A stretch of DNA of 64,000 bases from Novosphingobium sp. PC22D (lineage in GTDB: Bacteria; Pseudomonadota; Alphaproteobacteria; Sphingomonadales; Sphingomonadaceae), in assembly GCF_002556635.1 (NCBI RefSeq), contig NZ_MWMO01000001.1, positions 62,001 through 126,000 of the forward strand, given 5' to 3'. The position numbers were made by a program, and so were the translations under genes. The notes under the pieces were generated by a model, which was not told the DNA's origin, ran no database searches, and saw only the letters and a list, made by a program, of their open reading frames with translations. Below, piece by piece: positions 1-7,948 of this stretch. Numbering within the stretch: position 1 is the first letter of the stretch; every line of letters starts with the position of its first letter.

Positions 1-463
1 GCCCGTCCGAGTGCCACAGCAGCTTGATGACCTTGATCGCTTCCTCGAAGCGCCCGACCGGCTTTTCGAAGCTGAAGCCGTAGGGCACGGTGTTTTCCAG
101 CTCGCCCGCGCCGAGGCCGAGAATGAAGCGGCCCTTCGACAAGTGGTCGATGGTGAGCGCGGTCTGCGCGAGCATGACCGGGTGGCGGCGGATCGTGTCC
201 ACCACCGTCGTCGCGATCGGTGTGTTCTTCGTGAGCACCGCCGTCGCCGAGGCCACCGCGAGGCCGTCGAGGTGGCGGTGCGGGCTCGGCGAATGGATCG
301 CGAGGTCGGTGAACTCGGGCGTCCAGATCGAATCGGGCCAGAAGCTCACATAGTGGTCGGGCAGCCAGATCGAATGGTAACGTCCCGAATCGAATTCGCC
401 GACCATGTCGATGCCGAGCGGCAGCGTGGTACGCAGAAAGGCGGCTGGCTGGGCCTTGGTCAT
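1..463 (-). CDS. LLM-class flavin-dependent oxidoreductase, N-terminal part (runs off window start)
   Basis: The first 154 codons of a luciferase-like monooxygenase read leftwards and leave the window, so the C-terminus is not seen. The translation starts MTKAQPAAFLRTTLPLG and contains SIWLPDHYVSFWPDS and GRFILGLGAGELENTVPYG, the latter typical of the F420/FMN-dependent TIM-barrel family that oxidises or desaturates organic substrates. The exact substrate cannot be read from this fragment. The ATG at 463 is the first start in frame, 110 bases from the divergent LuxR-type regulator, which may control it. Family assignment is firm; cofactor (F420 or FMN) is inference. Confidence 0.85.
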   Translation of the reverse strand, partial: MTKAQPAAFLRTTLPLGIDMVGEFDSGRYHSIWLPDHYVSFWPDSIWTPEFTDLAIHSPSPHRHLDGLAVASATAVLTKNTPIATTVVDTIRRHPVMLAQTALTIDHLSKGRFILGLGAGELENTVPYGFSFEKPVGRFEEAIKVIKLLWHSDG

Positions 464-525
464 CGTCGCTCTCTCCCTTCGCGCCGGAGCGATGCCTGTG
501 CGCCGCGCGATTGTCTGGGGCCGAC

Positions 526-570
526 TTGTGGGATAGGCACGCGGGCAAGAAAATTCCCATTTGGGGATAG
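526..570. promoter_or_regulatory. Repeated element between divergent genes, possible operator
   Basis: The gap between the divergent oxidoreductase and LuxR-type genes carries two near-identical direct copies: TTGTGGGATAG at 526-536 and TTTGGGGATAG at 560-570. The second also forms an imperfect inverted repeat, TTCCCA/TGGGGA, at about 554-567. It lies just before the regulator's start codon. An autoregulatory site is an inference from position only. Confidence 0.3.
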
Positions 571-573
571 AGG

Positions 574-1686
574 ATGCTTGCTCGCGAGGATGCCGACTGG
601 CTGCTGGAGCCGCTCGTCTCGGGGATGGTCGAGGACCCGCCCTGGACGACCTTTCTCGACCGGCTGCGCGAACGCGCCGGCGCGGACTATTGCAGCATCG
701 TGTTCCGCCCGCTGCCGAGCGGGACGCCCGAGGCGCGGGTGATCCATCTCTATTCGGGCCGGCCCTCGCCGCCCGGCGTCTCGCAGGACTACCGCGACAC
801 GCTCTACGCGCTCGATCCGATGCCCTATCACGAGATGGTCGAGGGCCGCGTCTACGCGCTGCCCGAACTGCTCCAGTTCGACGATCCCGCGCACATGGAG
901 TTCCTGGGCAAGCTGCTGGTGCCTTCGGGCATGAACCATATGCGCATGGTGCGCTTCGCCGAGCCGGGCGGGGCGAGCGGCTGGGTCACGCTCACGCGCG
1001 CCGCGGGCGATCTCGCGCCCGAGGTCGACGGCCTGCTCGCCGCCCTCATGCCGCATCTGCGCGCCGCCTCGCGGGTCGCCGTCGCGCTAGAGCGTGCGCG
1101 CATGACCGCCGCCGTCGCGACCGAGGCGGTGCGGCGGATGAGCTTCGGCTGGGTGACGCTGGACGGTGAGGGGCGCGTGCTCGACAGCGACATCAACGGC
1201 GCGGCGATGCTGGGGCGCGGCGAACGGCTCGCGCGCGGGCGCGACGGCCGCCTGACCTCGCGCGATCCCGCCTTGCGGCAGGAGATCGGCGCGGCGGTGA
1301 GCGCGCTGCTCGGCAATCCGCAGGCGCGCCCGCACGCCATCGTCCTCAGCCGTGAGCCCTGGCTCGACCTGCTGCTCGTCGCCTCGGCGCACCGCATGGG
1401 CACGACCCGCGCGGCGCCGGCGCTGGTGGCCTATGTCCACGCCGACAACTGGTCCTCGGCGGATCGCTGTGAGCAGCTTGCGCAACTGTTCGATCTCGCG
1501 CCGAGCGAGGCGCGCCTGGCGCTCGCGCTCAGCCGCGGCATGTCGATCGCGGAGTCGGCGGGCGAACTCGGCCTGACCGTCGAATCGGCGCGGACCTATT
1601 CGAAGCGGATCTACGCCAAGACCGGCGCGCGCGGACAGGCGGACCTTGTCCGCTTCATCCATCGCAGCGTTCTCGCGATCGCCTGA
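574..1686 (+). CDS. LuxR-family helix-turn-helix transcriptional regulator
   Basis: This 370-residue protein has a C-terminal LuxR/GerE-type DNA-binding domain at roughly residues 300-365, with FDLAPSEARLALALSRG and the recognition-helix stretch LTVESARTYSKRIYAKTG. The first 290 residues look like a sensory region but no standard ligand domain is recognised, and there is no receiver domain. A purine-rich GATAGAGG abuts the ATG, so ribosome spacing is short and the start is slightly uncertain. It is divergent from a luciferase-like oxidoreductase, which suggests local control of that gene. Ligand and targets are unknown. Confidence 0.85.
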   Translation: MLAREDADWLLEPLVSGMVEDPPWTTFLDRLRERAGADYCSIVFRPLPSGTPEARVIHLYSGRPSPPGVSQDYRDTLYALDPMPYHEMVEGRVYALPELLQFDDPAHMEFLGKLLVPSGMNHMRMVRFAEPGGASGWVTLTRAAGDLAPEVDGLLAALMPHLRAASRVAVALERARMTAAVATEAVRRMSFGWVTLDGEGRVLDSDINGAAMLGRGERLARGRDGRLTSRDPALRQEIGAAVSALLGNPQARPHAIVLSREPWLDLLLVASAHRMGTTRAAPALVAYVHADNWSSADRCEQLAQLFDLAPSEARLALALSRGMSIAESAGELGLTVESARTYSKRIYAKTGARGQADLVRFIHRSVLAIA

Positions 1687-1710
1687 GAGCGTGGGGCCGC
1701 GCCCGGCTGC

Positions 1711-3129
1711 TCAGAAATAGCGCGCCAGCTTGAACTGCACGCGATGGCGATCGCTGGCGTAGAGGTCGTAGTTCGAATCGACCCTGATGTAGTTGTACTC
1801 CATCGAGGGCGAGAAGCCGGCGACCCGCACTTGCCTGAGGCCCACGTAGGCGCGGCCCTGGATGCGCCAGTCCTCGCGGCGCTCGAACGAGAAGAAGGGC
1901 TGCGCCTCGTCGAACTTCGACCAGGTCGCGGCGCCGGAAAGGCCGGCATTGATCCCCAGCGGAAGTTCGCCGCCGATGCCGCCGCTCACGCCCAGGGTCT
2001 TGTTCGAATAGGCATCGAAGTCGTCCATCTCGCGCCGCCCGATCAGGCTGGCCGAGACGATCGCCGACTTGGCGATGACCTGCTCGTAAGTGAGGTTCGC
2101 GCCGAGCTGCCAGCCGTCGTAGCCCGAATTGATCCGCGAGACGTTGTGCCGCGCGTCCACTTGCAGCGCGACGCGGCGGTCTAGCCCGATCTCCTGCTGC
2201 AAGGTGGCGCGCGCGCCGAACTGGCGCGCGGCGGTCTCGCCGCCGTACCAACGATTCAGCGCGACGGCCTGGAGCGTCAGGTTGCGACCCTCGCCGAGCC
2301 GGAACTCGGGCCCGCCCGCGACTTGCGCGGTATAGTCGTCGAAGTCGGCGCCGTCGTAGTTGATCATCGACAGGTTGGTGTCGAAGACCAGCGACATGCG
2401 CTCGGCGGTGGGCAGGCGCAGGCTGGCATAGCCGCTCGCGGTCACGCCCACGCCCGAGCGTTCGCGCGCCGCGTCGTCGAGCCGGAGCGGCAGCCGGGTC
2501 GAACCGAAGTTGACGTCGATCGTCTCGGCGGCGGTGGCCGAGTTGATGTTGCTGTCGGGCGCGAAACCGAAGTCGAAGCCGAAGCGCAGGCGGCGGTTCG
2601 AGCGGATCACGTTGCGCGCGTCGCCGATGATCCGGGCGATGTCCTCGGGCAGGCTTTCGTCCTGCGCGGCGAGGCGCAGGTGATATTCGGCGCCGTCGTA
2701 GTCGCGCATCGCCATCAGCGCGCGCGCGAGTTCGAGCCGCACGCGGGTCTGTTCGGGATGGTTCTCGAGGACCCGGCGGAAACGCTTGACCGCGCCCTTG
2801 GTGTCGCCTTCGCCGAGGTGCATCAGCCCATCGAGAAAGCCGTAGGGGATATCCATGCCGGGCGCGTCGCGCAGCGCCGCAACCAGCGGGCGCGCCTCGT
2901 CGTACTTGCGCGCGAGCACCAGCTTTTCGGCGAGCGCGAGCATCTGCCCGGGTTCGAGCCGGACGCTGCAGCGTCCGTCCGCGCACGAAGTCGGCGCGAG
3001 CGCGGCGAGACGGGTCGCGGCCTGCGGTCCGCCCGAGGCGGGCGCCTCCTCGGCACGCGCGCCGCCGGCGAGCAGGGCCACGCCCGCCGCCGCGCAGGCG
3101 ATGGCGAGACGCGGCGATCGATCGGTCAT
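1711..3129 (-). CDS. Slam-type surface lipoprotein assembly modifier (DUF560 outer-membrane protein)
   Basis: This 472-residue protein has a signal peptide (cleavage near ARA/EE, residue 26), a helical TPR-like region at about residues 50-160 (AEKLVLARKYDEARPLV, RVRLELARALMAMRDYDGA), and then a beta-rich C-terminal domain ending in phenylalanine (FKLARYF), as outer-membrane barrels do. FAPDSNINSAT at the domain junction is characteristic of DUF560/Slam. Slam proteins move specific lipoproteins across the outer membrane. The gene starts one base after the stop of a TbpB-like lipoprotein gene, its likely substrate, so the two form an operon. Family assignment is strong; the pairing is inference. 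Confidence 0.88.
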   Translation of the reverse strand: MTDRSPRLAIACAAAGVALLAGGARAEEAPASGGPQAATRLAALAPTSCADGRCSVRLEPGQMLALAEKLVLARKYDEARPLVAALRDAPGMDIPYGFLDGLMHLGEGDTKGAVKRFRRVLENHPEQTRVRLELARALMAMRDYDGAEYHLRLAAQDESLPEDIARIIGDARNVIRSNRRLRFGFDFGFAPDSNINSATAAETIDVNFGSTRLPLRLDDAARERSGVGVTASGYASLRLPTAERMSLVFDTNLSMINYDGADFDDYTAQVAGGPEFRLGEGRNLTLQAVALNRWYGGETAARQFGARATLQQEIGLDRRVALQVDARHNVSRINSGYDGWQLGANLTYEQVIAKSAIVSASLIGRREMDDFDAYSNKTLGVSGGIGGELPLGINAGLSGAATWSKFDEAQPFFSFERREDWRIQGRAYVGLRQVRVAGFSPSMEYNYIRVDSNYDLYASDRHRVQFKLARYF

Positions 3130-3130
3130 G

Positions 3131-4336
3131 CTACTTGCCGATGAAGGCGCCGAGAATGTCGATCCGCTCGTCGGGCGTGCCGCCGACGATGCGGAAGCCG
3201 CCGCCCACTTCCTCGGCCGCCGGACCGTAGAACGCGCCGTCGAGGCTCGATCCGGCGATGTTCACGTCGTAGCGGGTGCCGTCGGGATTGACGAAGCCGG
3301 CTTGCGAGAACTCGCCTTTGAAGCCGCCGAAGTTGGCGAGGTTGATCGTGCCCGCGCCCGTCGCGCTGAACGTCGCGCCGCCGGCGATGACACCCTCGCC
3401 CGAGAAGCCCGAGACGCCGTCGTCCTGCGTCGGGAAGGCGGTGCCGGCCAGCGTCAGTCCGACCGTGTCGGCGCCGAAATCGACCGCGAGGTTCGCGGTG
3501 CCTTCGACCCACTGGAAATAGCTCGGCAGGATCGCCGAGCCGATCTGGCTCTGGCCGTCGAGCGTCGGGTTGAACACCATCGTCGCCAGCATCGAGCCTT
3601 CGTAGGTCGCGCCGCCGCTCTTGGGTACGTTCGCGGTATTGGTCAGCTCGCCGAAGGCGAAGGCGCCGCGCTGGAGGTTGAGGCTCTCGAGCGTGTAGGT
3701 ATTCTCGGTCTCGTCGGCGAGAGTCTCGGTCTCTTCGGTCCAGGTCACGTCATTGCGGACATAGCCGGCATAAGTCACGTACTGGGTCTCGCTGCCCGGT
3801 TTGAGAACGAAGAGCGTGGTCGCCGAGGCCGAGGCTTCGGGTATGCCGAAAGGCGGCGTGTCGGTGGTGCCGAGCGACGCGCCGCCCGAGGAGCTTCCCG
3901 CCTCGAGATACGTGACGTTCGGGTTCGCGAGCCGGGGCGTGCCGAACTGCGGCTGCCGGGCGCCGTCGAAATCGGTGCGCTGCGCCGGATCCTGATAGCG
4001 CGATTCGACATTGGCACCCGAAAGGTTGTCGGTGATCGACAAGGTGTAGATGGCGTCGCGCGGATCGTAGGAGATCGAGATCGACGAATTGCGCGCCGTG
4101 GTCGCGTTGCCCTGGTAGAGCTGGCCCGACTGGCCGCGGCAGCAATCGCGATCCTGCACGTTGTAGCTGTAGGTGTGCGTCCCGCCGATGCCCTGATAGG
4201 TCTTGGCTTCGGTCGGATTGGCGAAGCTGTGCGACTGCGATCCGTTGCCAGGCGTCGGCGCGCTGACGACGTCGGCTCCGGCTCCGCCGCAAGCGCCCAG
4301 GAAACACGTCGCACTCAACACCAGATACTTGCGCAT
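3131..4336 (-). CDS. TbpB-like surface lipoprotein, probable Slam substrate
   Basis: A 401-residue lipoprotein begins MRKYLVLSATCFLGAC, with lipobox LGAC and lipidation at Cys16. The C-terminal ~110 residues are glycine-rich beta structure ending SLDGAFYGPAAEEVGGGFRI and ILGAFIGK. The GAFYGPxAEEvGG motif is the signature of the TbpB/factor H-binding type C-terminal barrel handled by Slam translocons. The N-terminal ~280 residues are low in recognisable motifs and include a CC pair (DRDCCRGQ). It is the first gene of a two-gene operon with the Slam homologue. The ligand is unknown; iron, haem or host-binding roles are only known from relatives. Confidence 0.82.
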   Translation of the reverse strand: MRKYLVLSATCFLGACGGAGADVVSAPTPGNGSQSHSFANPTEAKTYQGIGGTHTYSYNVQDRDCCRGQSGQLYQGNATTARNSSISISYDPRDAIYTLSITDNLSGANVESRYQDPAQRTDFDGARQPQFGTPRLANPNVTYLEAGSSSGGASLGTTDTPPFGIPEASASATTLFVLKPGSETQYVTYAGYVRNDVTWTEETETLADETENTYTLESLNLQRGAFAFGELTNTANVPKSGGATYEGSMLATMVFNPTLDGQSQIGSAILPSYFQWVEGTANLAVDFGADTVGLTLAGTAFPTQDDGVSGFSGEGVIAGGATFSATGAGTINLANFGGFKGEFSQAGFVNPDGTRYDVNIAGSSLDGAFYGPAAEEVGGGFRIVGGTPDERIDILGAFIGK

Positions 4337-4534
4337 GGATAAAGTCCCCGATCCGAATTTGCGAAACGGGACCTAGAGGAACGAGGTTAACGACGGGTAA
4401 AGTTACCGCCGGTTCGGCATGTCGGCGGGCCGCGTTCGAGGCCCTGTCAGGGCCGGTGCCGCAAGCGCGTCACCGCGGCGGTGAGTGCGCGAAACGAGCT
4501 TGCGAGCGCATGCGCCGCCCGCGCGAAACCCGGC

Positions 4535-5143
4535 TCAGGCCTCGAGTTCGACGTCCCAGTAGAGCCAGTCGCGCCAGGTCTCGTGCAGATAGTTGGGCGG
4601 GAACGCGCGGCCGCGTTCCTGGAGCTGCCAGTTGGTCGGCCGGATCGGCTGGACGATCGGCGGCATCTTCGCCTGCTGCGGCGTGCGCCCGCCCTTCTTC
4701 ATGTTGCACGGGGCGCAGGCGGTGAGGATGTTTTCCCAGCTCGTGCGTCCGCCGAGGCGGCGCGGCACGACGTGGTCGAAAGTGAGGTGCTGCTGCGATC
4801 CGCAGTACTGGCAACTGAAGCGGTCGCGCAGGAAGACGTTGAAGCGGGTGAACGCGGGAAACTCGGACGGCCTGACATACTGCCTGAGCGCGATCACCGA
4901 GGGGATCTGCATCGTCCAACTCGGGCTGTGGACGGCGCGGGCGTAGCTTTCGAGGATGTCGACGCGTTCGAGCACCACCGCCTTGATCGCGGTCTGCCAG
5001 GGCCAGAGGCTGAGCGGGTAGTACGAAAGCGGCGTGTAGTCGGCGTTGAGAACGAGGGCAGGGCAATCGGCAAGATTTCTGGAGGGGTCCTCCGAGGCGC
5101 TGCGGAATCGGGCCGCGCGCTCTATCAGCTCCGACTTGAGCAT
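4535..5143 (-). CDS. HNH endonuclease family protein
   Basis: The protein contains the HNH/zinc core FSCQYCGSQQHLTFDHVVPRRLGGRTSWENILTACAPCNMKKGG in separate segments: CQYC and CAPC as zinc pairs and FDHVVPR with the catalytic histidine. This small stand-alone HNH family is widespread in alphaproteobacteria and its cellular role is unclear. I take the ATG at 5143 (MLKSELIERAARF). A GTG at 5203 would add 20 residues but lacks a clear ribosome site, while GGAGG sits only two bases before 5143, so the start is unsure. It is divergent from gluQRS. The 198 bases between it and the lipoprotein gene hold GC-rich hairpins (4440-4454) but no gene. Confidence 0.85.
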   Translation of the reverse strand: MLKSELIERAARFRSASEDPSRNLADCPALVLNADYTPLSYYPLSLWPWQTAIKAVVLERVDILESYARAVHSPSWTMQIPSVIALRQYVRPSEFPAFTRFNVFLRDRFSCQYCGSQQHLTFDHVVPRRLGGRTSWENILTACAPCNMKKGGRTPQQAKMPPIVQPIRPTNWQLQERGRAFPPNYLHETWRDWLYWDVELEA

Positions 5144-5317
5144 GGCCTCCAATTGCAGGCCGTCATTGCGGTTTGATGGCAGCGCATGGCGGTTAATCAG
5201 CACCTCGGCGACACCCCGTCAAGTCACCAGCCCCGGCAATCGTGGTCTGCCCGGGCAAAATCCACAGGTAAGCCTGCGCGTTTGCAGCGAGGGGCCGCCC
5301 GGCCTAGGCCCGAGGCG

Positions 5318-6166
5318 ATGATCCGCACGCGCTTCGCCCCTAGTCCCAACGGTCCGCTGCATCTCGGCCATGCCTACGCGGCGATCCGGGCGCACGACCT
5401 CGCGCGGACACGCGGCGGGCAGTTCCTGCTGCGGATCGAGGATATCGACGGCGAACGCAGCCGCCGCGAATGGATCGACGAACACCTCGCCGATCTCGCC
5501 TGGCTCGGTCTCGCCTGGGACGCGCCGCCGGTGTTCCAGTCGAGCCGGCTCGACGCCTACCGCGAAGCCGGAGACGGGCTCAAGGCCGCCGGGCTGCTCT
5601 ATCCGTGCCGCTGCACCCGCGCCGAGATCGCCGCCGCGTCGACGCATGCGGGGCCCGACGGACCGATCTATCCGGGCACCTGCCGCGGGCGCCACGTCGA
5701 TCCCGCAGGCGCGGCCTGGCGGCTCGACATGGCAAAGGCGATCGAGCGTGCGGGCCCGCTCGAATGGACCGACGAGATCGCCGGACCGCAAGCGGCGCGC
5801 CCCGAGCGATTTGGCGATGTCGTGCTGCTGCGCAAGGAGCTGCCCGCCAGCTATCATCTTGCCGCGACGCTCGACGACGCCGCCGACGGTGTCACGCTGG
5901 TGACGCGCGGGATGGACCTGTTCGCGGCGAGCCACGTGCATCGGCTGCTGCAGGCGCTGCTCGGCCTGCCGGTGCCGGTCTGGCATCATCACCCGCTGCT
6001 CGTCGAGGCCGACGGGCGCAAGCTCGCCAAGCGGCGCGGGTCGGGCGCCGGGGCCTTCGGGCTCGCCGATCGCCGCCGCGCCGGCGGGGACGGACGCGCG
6101 CTGGCCGACGCGCTCAGGGCGGGCGACCTCCCCGCTGGTATTTCGCTGTCACAAGGTTTACATTGA
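5318..6166 (+). CDS. gluQRS: Glutamyl-Q tRNA(Asp) synthetase
   Basis: This 282-residue class I synthetase paralogue carries the HIGH-type motif PLHLGH (residues 13-18), the zinc ligands of YPCRCTR and YPGTCRGRH, and KLAKR in place of KMSKS. It lacks the anticodon-binding half of GluRS, as expected for GluQRS, which puts glutamate on queuosine-34 of tRNA(Asp). The window also has queC for queuosine synthesis. The ATG at 5318 is chosen because MIRTRFAPSPNG is the usual N-terminus. The tail after KLAKRRG is slightly longer than I expect but still ends in the family-like ALRAGDLPAGISL, so I see no convincing frameshift. Confidence 0.92.
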   Translation: MIRTRFAPSPNGPLHLGHAYAAIRAHDLARTRGGQFLLRIEDIDGERSRREWIDEHLADLAWLGLAWDAPPVFQSSRLDAYREAGDGLKAAGLLYPCRCTRAEIAAASTHAGPDGPIYPGTCRGRHVDPAGAAWRLDMAKAIERAGPLEWTDEIAGPQAARPERFGDVVLLRKELPASYHLAATLDDAADGVTLVTRGMDLFAASHVHRLLQALLGLPVPVWHHHPLLVEADGRKLAKRRGSGAGAFGLADRRRAGGDGRALADALRAGDLPAGISLSQGLH

Positions 6167-6170
6167 GCGC

Positions 6171-6401
6171 ATGTCCTACGTTCTCGTCCCCCTCATCATC
6201 GCCCTCATGATCATGGTCGTCGTCAGCCTCGTGCGGGGCATCGCGGCCTTCCTGCAGAGCACGCGCGAGGATTTGGAGCGCGATCCGGGCACGGGGGCCA
6301 CCGAGATGCAGCTCATGCAGAACCGGATGATGTTCGCGCGCATCAAGTATCAGGCGGCGGCGGTTCTGGTCGTCGCGCTGCTGCTCGCGATGTCGCGCTG
6401 A
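6171..6401 (+). CDS. Small HIG1-like twin-transmembrane protein
   Basis: A 76-residue protein has two hydrophobic helices (about residues 4-26 and 58-74) flanking a polar loop with LMQNRMMFARIKYQAAAV. The QNRxMxxRxxxQ pattern is that of the HIG1 domain, whose eukaryotic members associate with respiratory complexes III and IV. It starts four bases after gluQRS and 19 bases before the cobalamin adenosyltransferase gene, so it is probably cotranscribed with both. A role in respiration is inferred from family only. Confidence 0.75.
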   Translation: MSYVLVPLIIALMIMVVVSLVRGIAAFLQSTREDLERDPGTGATEMQLMQNRMMFARIKYQAAAVLVVALLLAMSR

Positions 6402-6420
6402 GGGTCAAGAGCCGCAAACC

Positions 6421-6993
6421 TTGGTTCGCCTCAACAAGATCTACACCCGCACCGGCGACGACGGCACCACCGGGCTCGTCGACGGCTCGCGCCTGCCCAA
6501 GCACGCCGCGCGGATGGACGCGATCGGCGCGGTGGACGAGGCGAACAGCGCGATCGGCCTTGCGCTGGTGATCGTCCCCAAGGGCGAGCCGCTGGTCGCC
6601 TCGCTGCTGCGCATCCAGAACGACCTGTTCGATCTCGGCGCGGACCTCGCGACGCCCGGCGAGGATTTCACCCCTTCGGACATGGTGCTGCGTATCGTCG
6701 ATGGGCAAGTCGACTGGATCGAGACGGCCATAGACGGCCTCAACGAGACGCTCGAACCGCTCAGGAGCTTCATCCTGCCCGGCGGCAGCGAGACCGCGGC
6801 GCGGCTCCATGTCGCGCGGGCGGCAACGCGCCGCGCGGAGCGGGCCATGGCCGCGCTGGCCGGTGAAGACGCCGTCAATCCGGCCGCGCTGGCATATATC
6901 AACCGGCTGAGCGACTTCCTGTTCGTCGCCGCGCGCGCCGCCAATGCCACGACCGGCGGCGACGTGCTCTGGGTGCCCGGGAGCAATCGCTAG
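6421..6993 (+). CDS. PduO-type cob(I)alamin adenosyltransferase
   Basis: This 190-residue protein makes adenosylcobalamin from cob(I)alamin and ATP. The N-terminal MVRLNKIYTRTGDDGTTGL is the ATP-binding signature, and FILPGGSETAARLHVARAATRRAER is the conserved helix with the ATP-contacting arginines. Length is normal for the family. The start is TTG at 6421. No other cobalamin gene is visible nearby, so it probably serves salvage or supply to B12 enzymes elsewhere. It follows the HIG1-like gene closely. Confidence 0.92.
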   Translation: MVRLNKIYTRTGDDGTTGLVDGSRLPKHAARMDAIGAVDEANSAIGLALVIVPKGEPLVASLLRIQNDLFDLGADLATPGEDFTPSDMVLRIVDGQVDWIETAIDGLNETLEPLRSFILPGGSETAARLHVARAATRRAERAMAALAGEDAVNPAALAYINRLSDFLFVAARAANATTGGDVLWVPGSNR

Positions 6994-7057
6994 GTTCCCA
7001 TGATCCGCCGGAGCGGCTAGGCAGCGCCCGATTCCCAAGTTTCGAGGAGGACGCAAG

Positions 7058-7927
7058 GTGCAGAAAGTCGCGATCATCGGTGCAGGCATCATGGGTTCGG
7101 GCATTGCCCAGACCGTGGCGGGAAAGGGCATGGAAGTCCTGCTCTGCGACGTCGAACTCGCCGTGGCCGAAAAGGGCAAGGCGGGCATCGAGAAGGGTCT
7201 CGGCAAGCTCGTCGCCAAGGGCAAGGTCGAACAGGCCGACGCCGACGCCACGCTCGGCCGGATCAAGCCGGTCGGCGACTATGGCGAGTTCGCCGGCGCC
7301 GATCTCATCATCGAGGCCGCGACCGAGCGCGAGGACATCAAGCACCAGATCTTCAAGAAGGCCGGCGAAGTGCTCGGGACCGATGCGATGATGGCCTCGA
7401 ACACCAGCTCGATCCCGATCACGCGCATGGCGGCGAGCTCGCCCGATCCGGCGCGCTTTTGCGGACTGCACTTCTTCAACCCGGTTCCGGTCATGGGCCT
7501 TGTCGAAGTGATCCCGGGCCTCGCCACCTCGGAGGAGACGATCGAGCGGATGAAGGCCTTCGGCGAGAAGCTGGGCAAGACCGTCGTTCTCGCGGGCGAC
7601 GAGCCCGGCTTCGTGGTCAACCGCATCCTGTGCCCGATGCTCAACGAGGCGATCTTCGTGCTCGGCGCCGGGATCGGTTCGGTCGAGGATATCGACGCGG
7701 GCTGCCGCATCGGCCTCAACCACCCGATGGGCCCGCTCACCCTCGCCGACTTCGTTGGGCTCGATACGCTCTACGAGATCATGAAGGTGTTCCACTCGAC
7801 CACCGGCGATCCCAAGTACCGCCCCGCGCCGCTGCTCCAGAAGTACGTCGAGGCCGGCTGGTACGGCAAGAAGTCGGGCCGCGGCTTTTACGACTACTCG
7901 GGCGAGAAGCCGGTCCCGACGCGGTAA
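7058..7927 (+). CDS. 3-hydroxybutyryl-CoA dehydrogenase
   Basis: A 289-residue NAD-dependent dehydrogenase starts at GTG 7058 with GAGGAGG at 7044-7050 as a good ribosome site. It has the Rossmann motif [24 protein letters not shown], the catalytic-histidine region [18 protein letters not shown], and the C-terminal substrate domain [18 protein letters not shown]...GLNHPMGPL. It oxidises or reduces 3-hydroxyacyl-CoA in butanoate, fatty-acid or PHB metabolism. It follows the adenosyltransferase by 64 bases. Direction of the reaction in the cell cannot be told. Confidence 0.93.
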   Translation: MQKVAIIGAGIMGSGIAQTVAGKGMEVLLCDVELAVAEKGKAGIEKGLGKLVAKGKVEQADADATLGRIKPVGDYGEFAGADLIIEAATEREDIKHQIFKKAGEVLGTDAMMASNTSSIPITRMAASSPDPARFCGLHFFNPVPVMGLVEVIPGLATSEETIERMKAFGEKLGKTVVLAGDEPGFVVNRILCPMLNEAIFVLGAGIGSVEDIDAGCRIGLNHPMGPLTLADFVGLDTLYEIMKVFHSTTGDPKYRPAPLLQKYVEAGWYGKKSGRGFYDYSGEKPVPTR

Positions 7928-7948
7928 GGCCTGCTGGCGGCAATCCCC

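Noticed and set aside
6021..6166. Suspected frameshift at the C-terminus of GluQRS
   Set aside because: The stretch after KLAKRRG is a little longer than expected, but the frame returns to the family-like ALRAGDLPAGISL end and stops four bases before the next gene.
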